Shown: positions 53,308 to 64,000 of the stretch, piece by piece | Numbering within the stretch: position 1 is the first letter of the stretch | Layout: each line of letters begins with the position of its first letter | NCBI RefSeq assembly: GCF_001665575.1 | Contig: NZ_LZSU01000003.1 | Coordinates: forward strand, 1-64,000 | Length of the DNA stretch: 64,000 bases | Source of the DNA: Mycobacterium sp. 852013-51886_SCH5428379 | Lineage (GTDB): Bacteria > Actinomycetota > Actinomycetes > Mycobacteriales > Mycobacteriaceae | Direction: 5' to 3' | Program-made: the position numbers and the translations under genes | The notes under the pieces: generated by a model | Databases searched by the model: none | The model's input: the letters and a program-made list of their open reading frames with translations, nothing else | What the model was told of the DNA's origin: nothing

Positions 53308-53632
53308 CCCGGCGCCACCGTCAGCATCGATTGCTGGCGGGCGGCCATCGCGCCGCGCGGCGCACCCTCTTCGGCGGTGACGACGCCCGGGCTGACCGCG
53401 ACGCAGGGTGGTCGTCGGTGAGGTGGCGCCGCCGCCCGTCGGGACATCGGCCGCCAGGCCCGCAGAGCCACCCGCGAACCGTGGCGCCCGTCGTTCGACC
53501 GGCGGGAATCCCCGTCCGGTCCGGCCGTCCGGTCATCGTCCGACGGCCCGCACCCGGGCCCGAAGTCGGCGCTCATCCCCTGGTCACGGGTGCTGTGGGA
53601 GTGATCAGGCGCACCGGCGTGCGTCTGGACGG

Positions 53633-53651
53633 TTAGCTTATGCAATGCTAA
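53633..53651. promoter_or_regulatory. Inverted repeat, possible second IdeR half-site pair
   Basis: TTAGC-n9-GCTAA, perfect arms, nine bases before the better iron box. It matches 12 of 19 positions of the mycobacterial IdeR consensus when aligned on GCTAAC. It may be a weaker co-operative site or part of the promoter. Confidence 0.4.
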
Positions 53652-53659
53652 CTTCCACC

Positions 53660-53678
53660 TGAAGTTAGCCTCACCAAA
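53660..53678 (-). promoter_or_regulatory. IdeR (iron) box of the ESX-3 operon
   Basis: Read on the minus strand TTTGGTGAGGCTAACTTCA agrees with the IdeR consensus TTAGGTTAGGCTAACCTAA at 14 of 19 positions, including the central AGGCTAAC. ESX-3 is known to be iron (IdeR) repressed, and also zinc (Zur) repressed in M. tuberculosis; I saw no Zur-type box here. Confidence 0.6.
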
Positions 53679-53710
53679 CCTAAAGGGAGACAGCGGGGGT
53701 TCATGCCTCC

Positions 53711-55600
53711 GTGTGTAAACGGTTCATGGATATGGGAAGTGACACGCTCGCGGCGCCGACGACGGCGCCCACCCGCGTCGACCGCGACGTCGTCAGTCGG
53801 TTTGCCACGTGCTGTCGCGCGCTGGGGCTGACGGTCAACGACCGGCAGCGCCCCGCCGACCTGCCCGCCGCCCGCTCGGGCTTCGAGGCGCTGACCCACA
53901 TCGCGCACGACCACTGCGATGCGTGGATCGGACTGGCCGCCGCCGGCGACCTGTCCAGCCGCGTCGTCGAATCGGTCTGGCGCACCCGCAGCAGTGCCGG
54001 CCTGCTGCAGCGTCATGTGGAGATCGCGCCGGGCGCGCTCGGCTTCTTGTATGACAGCGGGCTGTACCTACAGTTCCGGGCCTCCGATCCCGACGACTTC
54101 CAACTCGCCTACGCCGCGGACCGCTGCGTGGCCGGGGCCTTCGCCGATGCCGACCGACTCGTCGGTGACGTCCTCGAACGCCGCCCGGGCTGGTTGCAGG
54201 CCCGCTGGGTGCGCGTGGCGATCCACCACCGCGCCGAACGCTGGTCCGACGTCATCCGGCTGCTCACCCCGGTGGTGAACGACACCTCCGTCGACGAGAC
54301 CTACAGCCACGCCGTGCGTGTCACCCTCGGCATCGCCCTGGCGCGGCTCGGGATGTTCGCCCCGGCGATGTCCTACCTCGAGGATCCCGCCGGTCCGGTC
54401 GCCGTCGCCGCCATCGACGGTGCGCTGGCCAAAGGCCTCACCCTGCGCGCGCAGGGGGAGGACGAGGACGCCGCCGACGTTCTGCAGGATCTCTACGCCG
54501 CCAACCCCGAGAACGCCGATCTCGAAGCGGCGCTGCTGGACACCAGCTACGGCATCCCCACCACCACCGCCGCCCGGATCGAGGCGCGCAGCAACCCGTG
54601 GGATCCGGAGTCCGAACCCTCCGAGGCCGAATTCGTCGACCCCGGCGCCAAGGACCGCAAGGCGCACCTACTCATCGAGGCCGAAGCCGAACTGGCCGAG
54701 TTCATCGGCCTCGAAGAGGTCAAGTACCAGGTCGCCCGGTTGAAGAGTTCCGTGGCGATGGCGCTGCGCCGGCAGGAGCGCGGTCTGGCCGTCGCCCAGC
54801 GCACCAACCATCTCGTCTTCGCCGGTCCACCCGGCACCGGTAAGACGACGATCGCGCGCGTGGTCGCCAAGATCTACTGCGGCCTGGGTCTACTGCGCAA
54901 GGAGACCGTCCGCGAGGTCCACCGCGCCGATCTGATCGGACAGCACATCGGCGAGACCGAGGCCAAGACGAACGCGATCATCGACAGCGCCCTGGACGGC
55001 GTGCTGTTCCTCGACGAGGCCTACGCGCTGGTCTCCACCGGCGCCAAGAACGACTTCGGTCTGGTGGCCATCGACACCCTGCTGGCGCGAATGGAGAACG
55101 ACCGCGACCGGCTGGTCGTCATCATCGCCGGCTACCGCAAAGACCTCGACATGTTCCTCGACGCCAATGAAGGTCTGCGGTCCCGTTTCACCCGCAGCAT
55201 CGACTTCCCGTCCTACTCGCCCGCCGAACTCGTGGAGATCGCCGTGCGCATGGCCGAGAAGCGCGACAGCCTGTTCGCCCCCGCCGCACACGACGACATG
55301 GAACGGCTGTTCGCGCAACTGGCGCAGTCGTCGTCACCGGACGCCAACGGTGTCGACCGGCGCAGCCTCGACATCGCCGGCAACGGCCGGTTCGTCCGCA
55401 ACCTGGTCGAGCGGTCGGAGGAGGAGCGCGAATACCGGCTCGACCATTCCGACGCCGACGACTTCACCGACGAGGATCTGATGACCATCACCGCGGAAGA
55501 CGTCCGCAGCTCGGCCGCCCCGCTGCTGCGCGGCCTCGGTTTGGCCGCACCGGATCTGACCGGGCGGGGTCTGGTGCCGGGCTCGCCGGTGCAGGCATGA
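53711..55600 (+). CDS. eccA3: ESX-3 cytosolic AAA+ ATPase
   Basis: A 629-aa EccA protein: N-terminal TPR-like domain (VVSRFATCCRALGL onward, to about residue 290) and a CbxX/CfqX AAA+ domain with Walker A GPPGTGKT at 372-379 and Walker B VLFLDEAYAL. EccA ATPases support PE/PPE and Esx substrate handling in the cytosol. The start is uncertain: GTG 53711, ATG 53726 and ATG 53732 are in frame and none has a well-spaced Shine-Dalgarno. Stop overlaps eccB3 by four bases. Confidence 0.93.
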   Translation: MCKRFMDMGSDTLAAPTTAPTRVDRDVVSRFATCCRALGLTVNDRQRPADLPAARSGFEALTHIAHDHCDAWIGLAAAGDLSSRVVESVWRTRSSAGLLQRHVEIAPGALGFLYDSGLYLQFRASDPDDFQLAYAADRCVAGAFADADRLVGDVLERRPGWLQARWVRVAIHHRAERWSDVIRLLTPVVNDTSVDETYSHAVRVTLGIALARLGMFAPAMSYLEDPAGPVAVAAIDGALAKGLTLRAQGEDEDAADVLQDLYAANPENADLEAALLDTSYGIPTTTAARIEARSNPWDPESEPSEAEFVDPGAKDRKAHLLIEAEAELAEFIGLEEVKYQVARLKSSVAMALRRQERGLAVAQRTNHLVFAGPPGTGKTTIARVVAKIYCGLGLLRKETVREVHRADLIGQHIGETEAKTNAIIDSALDGVLFLDEAYALVSTGAKNDFGLVAIDTLLARMENDRDRLVVIIAGYRKDLDMFLDANEGLRSRFTRSIDFPSYSPAELVEIAVRMAEKRDSLFAPAAHDDMERLFAQLAQSSSPDANGVDRRSLDIAGNGRFVRNLVERSEEEREYRLDHSDADDFTDEDLMTITAEDVRSSAAPLLRGLGLAAPDLTGRGLVPGSPVQA

Positions 55601-57144
55601 CGTCCCCCTCTGACCCCCGGCGCTCCTTCACCTCCCGGACACCGGCGAGTGAGGGTTCCGAGCGCACGCCCTACCGGCGCGGCTTCGTCACCCGCCACCA
55701 GGTGTCGGGCTGGCGATTCATGATGCGCCGCATCGCATCCGGCGTCGCGCTGCACGACACCCGGATGCTCGTCGATCCGCTGCGCACCCAGTCGCGCTCG
55801 GTCCTGGTCGGCGCCCTCATCCTGGTGACCGGGCTGGCCGGTTGCTTCGTGTTCTCGCTGATCCGCCCGGCGGGCTCCGCGGGCACAGACGCCATCCTGG
55901 CCGACCGCTCCACCGCCGCGCTCTACGTCAAGGTCGGGGAGCAACTCCATCCCGTGCTCAACCTGACCTCGGCGCGGCTCATCGCAGGGCGGGCCGACAA
56001 CCCGACCACCGTCAAGACCTCGGAGCTGGACCAGTTCCCCCGCGGCAACCTCGTCGGCATCCCCGGTGCGCCGGAACGCATGGTGCAGAACACCTCTCGC
56101 GACGCCGACTGGACGGTGTGCGACGCCGTCTCCGGATCGTCGACGGGTGTCACCGTGCTCGCCGGTGAACTCGGCACCGGCGGTGAGCGCGCCACCACCC
56201 TGGCCGGCGACCGGGCCGTCCTGGTCTCCAACGGGTCGGGCACCTGGCTGTTGTGGAACGGTCGACGCAGTGCCGTCGACCTCGGCAACCGTCCGGTGAC
56301 CGATGCGCTGGGTATCCCCGCCGTCGACGTGACGCCCCGTCCGATCGCGGCCGGGCTGTTCAACGCGATCCCCGAGGGGCCCGCCCTGGTCGCGCCGCCC
56401 GTCCCCGAAGCCGGTCAGCCGCCGCAGTTCGCGCTCCCGGTGCCCGCACCGGTGGGGTCGGTGGTCTCGGCCTTCGACGCCGACGACACCATCCGGTACT
56501 ACGCCGTGCTGCCCGACGGGCTGCAACCGGTGTCCTCGGTGCTGGCCTCGATCCTGCGTAACACGAACTCCTACGGGTTGGCACAGCCACCGCGGCTCGC
56601 CCCCGACGACATCGCCCGCCTGCCGGTGTCCGGAACGCTCGACGCCGACGCCTATCCCGCGGTCCGGGTCAGCCTGGTCGACGCATCGGCTGATCCGGTC
56701 ACCTGCGCGCAGTGGGCGAAACCCGTTGACGCTGAGCAGAGCTCGCTGACGCTGCTGTCCGGTGCGGCTCTACCGCTGCCGGAGAGTCTGCGTACCCTCG
56801 ATCTCGTCGGCGCGGGCAACGGCGTCACCGCCGACCGGGTGGCGATCGCCCCCGGTAGCGGCTATTTCGTCCAGACCGTCGGGCAGGAGCCCGGTTCGCC
56901 CACCGCCGGATCGTTGTTCTGGGTCAGCGACACCGGCGTGCGCTACGGCATCGACCAGGGGGGCTCCTCGTCACCCGGGGATGACACGGTCGCGGCGCTG
57001 GGGCTGAGCAGTCCGCCGCTGCCGGTGCCGTGGTCGGTTCTCGCCCAGTTCGCGGCGGGCCCGACGCTGTCCCGGGGTGACGCGCTGCTGGCGCACGACA
57101 CCCTGCAACCCGATCCGAGCCCTGTGCGTCTGGAGAACCCATGA
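55597..57144 (+). CDS. eccB3: ESX-3 membrane component EccB3
   Basis: A 515-aa core-complex protein with a cytosolic N-terminus (about 1-68), one transmembrane helix near 69-92 ([20 protein letters not shown]) and a large periplasmic domain with an EccB repeat fold; two periplasmic cysteines ([19 protein letters not shown]) probably form the usual disulfide. It anchors the secretion core with EccC, EccD and EccE. Overlaps both neighbours by four bases. Confidence 0.94.
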   Translation: MTSPSDPRRSFTSRTPASEGSERTPYRRGFVTRHQVSGWRFMMRRIASGVALHDTRMLVDPLRTQSRSVLVGALILVTGLAGCFVFSLIRPAGSAGTDAILADRSTAALYVKVGEQLHPVLNLTSARLIAGRADNPTTVKTSELDQFPRGNLVGIPGAPERMVQNTSRDADWTVCDAVSGSSTGVTVLAGELGTGGERATTLAGDRAVLVSNGSGTWLLWNGRRSAVDLGNRPVTDALGIPAVDVTPRPIAAGLFNAIPEGPALVAPPVPEAGQPPQFALPVPAPVGSVVSAFDADDTIRYYAVLPDGLQPVSSVLASILRNTNSYGLAQPPRLAPDDIARLPVSGTLDADAYPAVRVSLVDASADPVTCAQWAKPVDAEQSSLTLLSGAALPLPESLRTLDLVGAGNGVTADRVAIAPGSGYFVQTVGQEPGSPTAGSLFWVSDTGVRYGIDQGGSSSPGDDTVAALGLSSPPLPVPWSVLAQFAAGPTLSRGDALLAHDTLQPDPSPVRLENP

Positions 57145-60100
57145 GCCGGCTGATCTTCGAGGCCCACCGCCGGTTGCCACCCCCGGCCGCCCGCCAGGGC
57201 ACCATCACCATCGAACCGCCCCCGGAACTGCCGCGGCTGGTGCCGCCGTCGTTGCTACGCCGGGTGCTGCCCTATCTGATCGTGCTGCTCATCGTCGGCA
57301 TGATCGTTGCGCTGGTCGCCACCGGGATGCGGCTGATCTCGCCGACCACCCTGTTCTTCCCGTTCGTGCTGCTGCTCGCCGCGACCGCGCTCTACCGTGG
57401 CACCGACAACAAGATGCGCACCGAGGAGGTCGACGCCGAGCGCGCCGACTACCTGCGCTACCTGTCGGTGGTGCGGGACAACGTGCGGGTGCACGCCGCC
57501 GAGCAGCGGGCCGCCCTGGAATGGTCCCATCCCGATCCCGCTGTGCTGGCGACGATTCCGGGCACCCGCCGGCAGTGGGAACGCGATCCGCGCGACGGTG
57601 ACTTCCTGATCCTGCGCGCCGGTGTGCACGACACCCCGCTGTCGACGGTGCTGCGCGTCAAGGACACCGCCGACGAGATCGACCTGGAACCGGTGTCGCA
57701 CACCACGTTGCGCGGTCTGCTCGACGTCCAACGCACCGTGCGGGACGCCCCTGCGGGCATCGATGTCGCGAAGCTGTCGCGCATCACGGTGTACGGGGAC
57801 GTCGACGAGGTCCGCGGCGCGCTGCGGGCGTGGATCGCCCAGGCCGTCACCTGGCACGATCCGAGCGTGCTCGGGGTGGCACTCGCCTCCCCCGACGTGG
57901 ACAGCGACGACTGGTCATGGCTGAAGTGGTTGCCGCACACGGACATCTCGGGTGAGGCCGACGCCGTCGGGCCGGCCCGTCAGTTGGCCACCGACGTGAC
58001 CGAACTGCGCGCCATGCTCGCCCCCGCCCTGGCCGACCGGGCGCCCTTCCCCGGTGACGGCGACCGTGCGGTCAAGCATCTGCTGGTGATCGTCGACGAT
58101 CCCGACTCCGACCTCGAGGACCTGATCCGCCGGCCCGGCCTGGCTGGGGTGACGGTGATCCAGCGCGCCACCGAACCGCCGCACCGCGAACAGTATCCGG
58201 ATCCGGAACGGCCGATCCTACGGATCGCCGACGGCCGCATCGAGCGCTGGCAGACCGGCGGCTGGGCGTCCTTCATCGACACCGCCGACACCCTCGACGC
58301 CGACGACGCGCGCCATCTCGCGCGGATGCTGGCGCGCTGGGATTCCAATCCGGGGCAGGCGCGTTCGACCACCACCGGTGGTTCGACCTTCACCACCCTG
58401 CTCGACATCCCGGACGCCTCGGCGCTCGACGTCGCCACCCTGTGGGCGCCGCGCCGCCGCGACGACGAACTGCGCGTCCCGATCGGCGTCACTGCGACGG
58501 GGGAGCCGCTGTACTTCGACCTCAAGGACGAGGCCGAGGGCGGTATGGGCCCGCACGGGTTGATGATCGGTATGACCGGCTCGGGCAAATCGCAGACGCT
58601 GATGTCGATCCTGTTGGCGCTGTTGACCACCCACTCCGCCGAGCGGCTCATCGTCATCTACGCCGACTTCAAGGGCGAGGCCGGTGCAGACATCTTCCGT
58701 AACTTCCCGCAGGTGGTCGCGGTCATCTCCAACATGGCAGAGAAGCGGTCGCTGGCCGACCGCTTCGCCGACACCCTGCGCGGTGAGGTGGCCCGGCGCG
58801 AGCAGCTGCTCAAGGAGACCGGACGCCGGGTACAGGGCAGCGCCTTCAACTCGGTGACCGAATACGAGAACGCGATCGCCGCGGGTCACGACCTGCCACC
58901 GATCCCGACGCTGTTCGTCGTCGCCGACGAGTTCACGCTGATGCTCGCGGACCATCCCGAGTACGCGGACCTCTTCGACTATGTGGCGCGCAAGGGCCGG
59001 TCCTTCCGGATCCACATCCTGTTCGCCTCGCAGACCCTCGACGTCGGCCGCATCAAGGACATCGACAAGAACACCTCCTACCGCATCGGTCTGAAGGTCT
59101 CCAGCCCCAGCATCTCCCGGCAGATCATCGGGGTCGAGGACGCCTACCACATCGAATCCGGCCGGGAGCACAAGGGCGTAGGCTTCCTCGTGCCCGCCCC
59201 GGGTGCGACGCCGATCAAGTTCCGCAGCACCTACGTCGACGGCATCTACGAGCCGCCGCGGGTCGAGCGGTCGGTTGTGGTTCGGGCGCTGCCGCAGCCG
59301 CAGCCGTTCACTGCGGGCCGGGTCGAACCCGAACCGGACACGATCATCCCGTCGTTCGAGCCGCAGGCCGAGGCGGCGCCCCCGCGCAAGCTGATCTCCA
59401 CGATCGGCGCCCAGCTCGCCCAGTACGGTCCGAAGGCACCTGCGCTGTGGCTGCCGCCGCTCGACGAGCCGATCCAGCTGGTGGACACGCTGCAGCGGTC
59501 GGGCGTCCCGGCGCGGCAGTGGCGCTGGCCGCTCGGCGAGATCGACAAGCCGTTCGAGATGCGGCGCGATCAGCTGATCTTCGACGCCAACGGCGCCGCG
59601 GCCAACATGGTCATCCACGGCGGCCCCAAATCAGGCAAATCCACTGCGCTGCAGACCTTCATCCTGTCGGCCGCCGCACTGCACACCCCGCGCGAGGTCA
59701 CGTTCTACTGCCTCGACTACGGCGGCGGTCAGCTGGCTCCGCTCGCGGATCTCGCCCACGTCGGCAGTGTCGCCACCCCGCTCGAGCCCGAGCGCATCCG
59801 GCGGACGTTCGGCGAGATCGAGCAGCTGCTGCGGGCGCGGCAGGCGCGTGGCACCGGCCGGCACGATGCGGATCAGGGCGACGGTTACGGCGAAGTTTTT
59901 CTGGTAATCGACAACCTCTACGCGTTCAGCCGAGACAACACCGACACCTTCAACACTCGAAACCCGTTGCTGGCCAAGGTGACCGAACTCGTCAACACCG
60001 GGCTGGCCTACGGCATCCACGTCATCATCACGACGCCGAACTGGCTCGAGGTCCCGCTCAACATGCGGGACGGGCTCGGACTGCGACTGGAACTCAAACT

Positions 60101-61112
60101 CAACGATCCCCGCGACAGCAACGTGCGCATCGTCGGCGGACTGCGCAGGCCCGCCGAAGGTGTGCCCGCCGATCAACCCGGCCGCGGTCTGACCATGGCC
60201 GCCGAGCACTTCCTGTTCGCGACGCCGGCCCCGGAGCTGATTCCGGCCATCAACGCCCGATTCCCCGAGATGTCCGCCCCGCCGGTGCGTCTGCTGCCGA
60301 CCGATCTGAAACCCGACGCCATCCGGCCGCTCTACCCGGCGCCCGAGCGGGTGGTGATCGGTCAGCGCGAGGAGGATCTCGCACCGGTCGCCCTGGACTT
60401 CGCGGACAATCCGCTCGTCATGGTGTTCGGCGACAGCCGGTCGGGTAAGACGACGCTGCTGCGCCACCTGATCCGGACGCTGCGCGACAACTCCGCACCC
60501 AACGAGGTGGCGTTCACCGTCATCGACCGCCGGCTGCAACTCGTCGACGAACCGCTGTTCCCGGACAACGAGTACACCCCGAACATCGACCGCATCACCC
60601 CCGCGATGCAGGGGTTGGCGGCGCTGATCGAGAAGCGTCGTCCGCCCGCCGGGCTCACGCACGCGCAGCTCACCGAGTGGGCGTACCCCAGAACCGGGGC
60701 CGGCCACACCCACTACCTGATCATCGACGACGTCGACCAGATCCCGGACAGCCCGGCGATCAGCGGACCGTTCGCCGGTCAGCGTCCGTGGACACCGTTG
60801 CTCGGACTGCTCGGCGAGGCAGGTGATCTCGGGCTGCGGGTGATCGTCACCGCCAGGGCGACCGGATCGGCGCACGCGGTGATGACCGCACCGCTGCTGC
60901 GCCGCCTCAACGATCTGCAGGCCACCACCCTGATGCTGTCCGGCAACCCGCAGGACAGCGGCAAGATCCGCGGTCACCGCTTCGCGCGGCTTCCCGCGGG
61001 CCGGGGCATGCTGCTCGGCGACAGTGACACCCCCACCTTCGTCCAACTCGTCAACCCCCTCGTGGCGCAGCACGCCGGATCGCCACGATCGAACGGAAAG
61101 GGATTCAGCTGA
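57141..61112 (+). CDS. eccC3: ESX-3 FtsK/SpoIIIE motor ATPase EccC3
   Basis: A 1323-aa motor, undivided as in ESX-3 systems. Two N-terminal helices (residues about 38-60 and 65-85), a DUF ATPase segment, then three FtsK/SpoIIIE ATPase domains with Walker A motifs GMTGSGKS (477-484), GGPKSGKS (827-834) and GDSRSGKT (1097-1104). It recognises and drives export of EsxG-EsxH and PE-PPE pairs. TGA overlaps the PE5 ATG by one base. Confidence 0.95.
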   Translation: MSRLIFEAHRRLPPPAARQGTITIEPPPELPRLVPPSLLRRVLPYLIVLLIVGMIVALVATGMRLISPTTLFFPFVLLLAATALYRGTDNKMRTEEVDAERADYLRYLSVVRDNVRVHAAEQRAALEWSHPDPAVLATIPGTRRQWERDPRDGDFLILRAGVHDTPLSTVLRVKDTADEIDLEPVSHTTLRGLLDVQRTVRDAPAGIDVAKLSRITVYGDVDEVRGALRAWIAQAVTWHDPSVLGVALASPDVDSDDWSWLKWLPHTDISGEADAVGPARQLATDVTELRAMLAPALADRAPFPGDGDRAVKHLLVIVDDPDSDLEDLIRRPGLAGVTVIQRATEPPHREQYPDPERPILRIADGRIERWQTGGWASFIDTADTLDADDARHLARMLARWDSNPGQARSTTTGGSTFTTLLDIPDASALDVATLWAPRRRDDELRVPIGVTATGEPLYFDLKDEAEGGMGPHGLMIGMTGSGKSQTLMSILLALLTTHSAERLIVIYADFKGEAGADIFRNFPQVVAVISNMAEKRSLADRFADTLRGEVARREQLLKETGRRVQGSAFNSVTEYENAIAAGHDLPPIPTLFVVADEFTLMLADHPEYADLFDYVARKGRSFRIHILFASQTLDVGRIKDIDKNTSYRIGLKVSSPSISRQIIGVEDAYHIESGREHKGVGFLVPAPGATPIKFRSTYVDGIYEPPRVERSVVVRALPQPQPFTAGRVEPEPDTIIPSFEPQAEAAPPRKLISTIGAQLAQYGPKAPALWLPPLDEPIQLVDTLQRSGVPARQWRWPLGEIDKPFEMRRDQLIFDANGAAANMVIHGGPKSGKSTALQTFILSAAALHTPREVTFYCLDYGGGQLAPLADLAHVGSVATPLEPERIRRTFGEIEQLLRARQARGTGRHDADQGDGYGEVFLVIDNLYAFSRDNTDTFNTRNPLLAKVTELVNTGLAYGIHVIITTPNWLEVPLNMRDGLGLRLELKLNDPRDSNVRIVGGLRRPAEGVPADQPGRGLTMAAEHFLFATPAPELIPAINARFPEMSAPPVRLLPTDLKPDAIRPLYPAPERVVIGQREEDLAPVALDFADNPLVMVFGDSRSGKTTLLRHLIRTLRDNSAPNEVAFTVIDRRLQLVDEPLFPDNEYTPNIDRITPAMQGLAALIEKRRPPAGLTHAQLTEWAYPRTGAGHTHYLIIDDVDQIPDSPAISGPFAGQRPWTPLLGLLGEAGDLGLRVIVTARATGSAHAVMTAPLLRRLNDLQATTLMLSGNPQDSGKIRGHRFARLPAGRGMLLGDSDTPTFVQLVNPLVAQHAGSPRSNGKGFS

Positions 61113-61420
61113 TGACTCTTCGCGTCGTCCCCGAGGGTCTGACCGCCGCGAGCGCGGCCGTCGAGGCGCTGTCCGCGCGGCTGGCCGCCGCCCATGCCGC
61201 CGCCGCCCCGCTGGTCACCGCGGTGCTGCCACCCGCTGCCGATGCGGTGTCGCTGCAGACCGCAGCCGGCCTGAGCGCGCACGGCAACCAGCACGCCGCG
61301 GTGGCCGCCCACGGGGTCGAGGAACTCGGCCGCTCCGGCGTGGGCGTCGGGGAATCCGGCGCCAGCTACGCCAGCGGTGACGCGATGGCCTCGACGTCCT
61401 ACCTGATCGCGCGCGGCTGA
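61112..61420 (+). CDS. PE5: PE-family protein PE5
   Basis: A 102-aa PE protein with Pro7-Glu8 in VVPEGL and two amphipathic Ala-rich helices. The YxxxD/E secretion tag lies near the end (YASGD). PE5 pairs with PPE4 and is exported by ESX-3, with a role in siderophore-mediated iron uptake. Located as in all ESX-3 loci, with PPE4 three bases downstream. Confidence 0.93.
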   Translation: MTLRVVPEGLTAASAAVEALSARLAAAHAAAAPLVTAVLPPAADAVSLQTAAGLSAHGNQHAAVAAHGVEELGRSGVGVGESGASYASGDAMASTSYLIARG

Positions 61421-61423
61421 GAT

Positions 61424-63010
61424 ATGACCGCCCCCATCTTCATGGCGCTGCCGCCCGAGGTGCACTCGGCGCTGCTCAGCAGCGGGCCCGGCCCCGGGTC
61501 GCTGCTGGCCGCCGCGGGGGCGTGGCAGTCGCTGAGCGCCGAATACGCCAGCGCCGCAGCCGAACTCACCAGCACCCTGGCGTCCGTGCAGGCCGGGGCC
61601 TGGGAGGGGCCGAGCGCCGAACAGTACGTCGCCGCGCACACCCCGTACCTGGCCTGGCTGGCCGAGGCCAGCGCGACCAGCGCCGCGACCGCGGCCCAGC
61701 ACGAGACGGCCGCCGCCGCCTACAGCACCGCGCTGGCCACCACCCCGACCCTCGGGGAACTCGCGGCCAACCACACCACCCACGCGGTGCTCGTCGGAAC
61801 CAACTTCCTCGGCATCAACACCATCCCGATCGCGGTCAACGAGGCCGACTACGTCCGCATGTGGATCCAGGCCGCGACGAGTATGAGCACCTATCAGGCC
61901 GTCGCCGGCGCCGCGGTGGCCGCCGCTCCCTCGACGGCGCCGTCGCCGTTCCTACTGGCACCCGGCGTCGGCGAGGCAGGTGCCGCCGCCGCCACCGCGC
62001 AGCAGACCGGAGCCCAGGCTCAGGCAGGAGAATCCGGCGCCGCCCTCGACAGTTCGAACATCATCGCGGATCTGCTCAAGGCCTACATGGATTTCACCAA
62101 TCAGCTGTTCGAGCCGATCCTCAACTTCTTCCAGGATCCGATCGGCAACAGCATCCAGCTGATCACCGACTTCCTGACCAACCCGAGCGCGGCTCTGCAG
62201 ACGTGGGGTCCGTTCCTGTTCGCCGTTGCCTACCAGGCGATCTCGTGGATCGGTGCCTCGCTGACCTACCCCCAGCTGCTCATCCAACCGCTGCTCGCGA
62301 TCGGTCTGGGCATCCTGGGCGGCATCGCCGACCAGCTGCTCAAGCTGCTGCCGCTGTTGTTCCCGCCGCCGATCGCGGCCGCGGAGGTGCCCGCCCCCGC
62401 GCCGGCCCCCGTGCGGGCGGAGCCGACCGGACTGTTCCCCGCGGCGGGTATTCCCGCCGGCGGCGCACCGGCGCCGGTCCCGACCGGCGGTACCGCGGCG
62501 GGCGCACCCGCACCCGCCCCGACCGCCCCGGCCGCGGCGCCCGCCGCCTTCGTGCCGTATGCCGTACCCGGCGGCGACCCCGACGGTGAGGGCTTCACCC
62601 CGACCGTCCGCGACACCACCGGCGCCAAGGCGCCGGCCGCCGACATCCCCGCGGCCGCGGCCGCGTCGGCGGCGGCAGCCGCGGCGGCACGGCGCAAACG
62701 TCGCCGCCGCAAGTCCGCCGAAGTCAAGGGCCGCGCCTACGCGGACGCCTACATGGACTACGAAGACCAGCCCGACGACGAACCGCCCGCGCGGGAACCG
62801 CGGATCTCGGCGTCCACCCGCGGGGCAGGCCCACTCGGCTTCGCCGGAACGGCGGGTAAGGGTGATGCTGCGGCAACCGGGCTGACGACCTTGTCGCCGG
62901 ACGCCTTCGGCAACGGGCCGACGAGCCCGATGCTGCCCGGAACCTGGAACCCCGGCGGGAACGAACCCGATCCGCCCACCCGGGGCTCGGAAGGAGGGTC
63001 GCGCACCTGA
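61424..63010 (+). CDS. PPE4: PPE-family protein PPE4
   Basis: A 528-aa PPE protein, Pro10-Pro11-Glu12 in [10 protein letters not shown], with the helical PPE domain to about residue 180 ([20 protein letters not shown]) and a middle region with hydrophobic segments. The C-terminal third is Ala/Pro-rich with a basic patch ([14 protein letters not shown] near 425-440) and an acidic patch ([10 protein letters not shown]), then a Gly/Pro tail. It partners with PE5 and the chaperone EspG3. Confidence 0.93.
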   Translation: MTAPIFMALPPEVHSALLSSGPGPGSLLAAAGAWQSLSAEYASAAAELTSTLASVQAGAWEGPSAEQYVAAHTPYLAWLAEASATSAATAAQHETAAAAYSTALATTPTLGELAANHTTHAVLVGTNFLGINTIPIAVNEADYVRMWIQAATSMSTYQAVAGAAVAAAPSTAPSPFLLAPGVGEAGAAAATAQQTGAQAQAGESGAALDSSNIIADLLKAYMDFTNQLFEPILNFFQDPIGNSIQLITDFLTNPSAALQTWGPFLFAVAYQAISWIGASLTYPQLLIQPLLAIGLGILGGIADQLLKLLPLLFPPPIAAAEVPAPAPAPVRAEPTGLFPAAGIPAGGAPAPVPTGGTAAGAPAPAPTAPAAAPAAFVPYAVPGGDPDGEGFTPTVRDTTGAKAPAADIPAAAAASAAAAAAARRKRRRRKSAEVKGRAYADAYMDYEDQPDDEPPAREPRISASTRGAGPLGFAGTAGKGDAAATGLTTLSPDAFGNGPTSPMLPGTWNPGGNEPDPPTRGSEGGSRT

Positions 63011-63059
63011 ACCCACCGACCCCGTACCGGCACCCCGAAATCCGTTGAAAGGAACCACC

Positions 63060-63353
63060 ATGAGCATGCTCGACGCCCACATCCCCCAGATCGTCGCCTC
63101 CGAAGCCGCCTTCGGTGCCAAGACTGCGCTGATGCGCAGCACGATGGCGCAGGCCGAACAGGCCGCGCAGTCGGCGCAGGCCTTCCACATGGGCGAGTCC
63201 GCAGCCGCGTTCCAGGCTGCACACGCCCGCTTCCTCGAGGTGTCGGCCAAGGTCAACGCGCTGCTCGACATCGCGCAGGTCAACCTCGGCGACGCCGCGG
63301 GCACCTACGTCGCCGAGGACGCGGCAGCGGCCAGCACCTACACCGCCATCTGA
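63060..63353 (+). CDS. esxG: ESX-3 secreted WXG100-like protein EsxG
   Basis: A 97-aa protein ([20 protein letters not shown] at the start, ASTYTAI at the end) closely matching M. tuberculosis EsxG. Helical hairpin with an HMGES turn in place of WXG and the YVAED export tag. ATG 63060 is preferred over TTG 63045 because AAAGGAA lies 6 bases upstream. Forms a heterodimer with EsxH that supports metal acquisition. Confidence 0.96.
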   Translation: MSMLDAHIPQIVASEAAFGAKTALMRSTMAQAEQAAQSAQAFHMGESAAAFQAAHARFLEVSAKVNALLDIAQVNLGDAAGTYVAEDAAAASTYTAI

Positions 63354-63393
63354 TCCGAAATCCCAGCGACACAGGCCAAGTCAGGAGTCTTCA

Positions 63394-63681
63394 ATGTCCC
63401 AGATCATGTACAACTACCCGGCCATGCTGGCGCACGCGGGCGAGATGAACGGATACGCCGGTGCGCTGCACGCCGTCGGTGCCGACATCGCCAGCGAGCA
63501 GGCCGCTCTGGCCGGTGCCTGGCAGGGCGATTCGGCGATGACCTACCAGGCCTGGCAGGCCCAGTGGAACACCGCCCTCGAGGAACTGGTCCAGGCGTAC
63601 CGCGCGATGGCCAGCACCCACGAGATGAACACCATGTCGATGAGCGCCCGGGATCAGGCCGAAGGCGCCAAGTGGGGCTGA
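63394..63681 (+). CDS. esxH: ESX-3 secreted WXG100 protein EsxH (TB10.4-like)
   Basis: A 95-aa WXG100 protein with the turn motif WQG ([15 protein letters not shown]) and His residues near the C-terminus (STHEMNTMS) that in TB10.4 contribute to zinc binding. AGGAG lies upstream of ATG. Partner of EsxG, 40 bases upstream. Confidence 0.96.
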   Translation: MSQIMYNYPAMLAHAGEMNGYAGALHAVGADIASEQAALAGAWQGDSAMTYQAWQAQWNTALEELVQAYRAMASTHEMNTMSMSARDQAEGAKWG

Positions 63682-63691
63682 CCGGGGCATA

Positions 63692-64000
63692 GTGGGTCCC
63701 AACGCCGTCGAACTGACCGCCGCCCAGGCCTGGTTCGCCGCCGACACGATCGGCGCGGGCTCCTTCCCCTGGGTGCTGGCGGTCACGCAGCCCTACAGTC
63801 ACGAGGCGGATCGCGCGAGATTCGCCGCCGAGACGTCCGCGCAGCTGACCGCATCGGGCGTACTGTCCGCCGACGGTCGGGTCGCGCCGTCGGTGGCCGA
63901 ATGGCTGCGGGTGGTGTGCCGGGCCGAGCAGTGGCTGGATCTGCGGTTCATTTCCGGCGCAGGCGATCTGCTGCGGGGCGTGGTGGCCCGGCGCGGCGGC
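63692..64000 (+). CDS. espG3: ESX-3 chaperone EspG3 (5' part, truncated by window edge)
   Basis: From GTG 63692, 103 codons run to the right edge. The sequence (NAVELTAAQAWFAADTIGAG, SFPWVLAVTQPYS, VAEWLRVVCRAEQWLDLRF) matches EspG3, the cytosolic chaperone that binds the PE5-PPE4 pair. The stop and the rest of the locus (eccD3, mycP3, eccE3 in relatives) are outside the window. Confidence 0.93.
   Translation, partial: MGPNAVELTAAQAWFAADTIGAGSFPWVLAVTQPYSHEADRARFAAETSAQLTASGVLSADGRVAPSVAEWLRVVCRAEQWLDLRFISGAGDLLRGVVARRGG

Larger units (their letters stand above)
53308..53710. other. Intergenic region upstream of ESX-3
   Basis: 403 bases. Positions 53308-53630 show no convincing gene: the open frames there are Arg/Pro/Ala-rich with no ribosome sites. 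The last 80 bases hold the iron-box region (53633-53678) and an AAAGGGAGA stretch at 53682-53690. Confidence 0.5.

Noticed and set aside
52815..53645. A 276-codon minus-strand frame across the DUF2236 gene and the region upstream of eccA3
   Set aside because: Half is antisense to a conserved gene, the rest is low-complexity Arg/Pro/Ala; no ribosome site.

Overview
The window is chromosomal DNA from a high-GC mycobacterium, most likely a fast-growing Mycolicibacterium-type species. The evidence is a complete 5' half of the ESX-3 type VII secretion locus (eccA3-eccB3-eccC3-PE5-PPE4-esxG-esxH-espG3, cut off at the right edge), PE/PPE proteins, a DUF222/13E12 protein, an AAC(2')-I acetyltransferase and gene order resembling the M. 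tuberculosis Rv0259c-Rv0289 segment. Gene names and homologs are recognised from sequence memory only; no database search was run. No tRNA, rRNA, CRISPR array, transposase or prophage was seen.

Region 1 (1-13.9 kb), nitrate metabolism. A winged-helix regulator with a cysteine-rich C-terminus, a small membrane protein and a flavin-binding PPOx protein lead into narK-narGHJI (respiratory nitrate reductase), whose genes mostly overlap by 1-4 bases. A GAF gene with a textbook SigF-type promoter follows. On the minus strand is narK3-nnaR-sirohydrochlorin chelatase, the nitrate/nitrite import, regulation and siroheme branch. Respiratory and assimilatory nitrate functions are thus side by side.

Region 2 (13.9-21.5 kb), mostly minus strand: aac(2')-I, alpha/beta hydrolase, kipA-kipI (5-oxoprolinase subunits), a queuosine-precursor-type transporter, a YeiH-type anion exporter preceded by an overlapping 29-aa membrane peptide, an SDR, LysE and a SigH-like ECF sigma factor.

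Region 3 (21.6-29.5 kb), a plus-strand signalling run: OmpR-type response regulator and histidine kinase, a 53-aa zinc-ribbon peptide, a secreted RsiV/DUF3298-like protein behind an 11-bp-period direct repeat, a 1386-aa hybrid sensor kinase/receiver/PP2C phosphatase/RsbW-like protein and a STAS anti-sigma antagonist.

Region 4 (29.5-39.5 kb): a trehalose-synthase-like GH13 enzyme, YihY-family membrane protein with an antisense tail, NCS2 purine/pyrimidine permease, a LysG/ArgP regulator, SQR-like oxidoreductase, TenA, a methyltransferase, a GAF-ANTAR protein, a second STAS protein and a 27-aa peptide. Three SigF-like promoters (GAF gene, GH13 gene, SQR-like gene) sit in the same window as the partner-switching proteins that usually control SigF.

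Region 5 (39.6-53.3 kb): polD2 and fadD2 divergent from leaderless-type promoters, SDR, fadE6, an esterase-like hydrolase, then a lineage-specific 1335-aa secreted multi-repeat adhesin-like protein with a structured leader, and a TetR/DUF2236 divergent pair.

Region 6 (53.3-64 kb): ESX-3, preceded by a good IdeR-type iron box, as expected for an iron/zinc acquisition secretion system.
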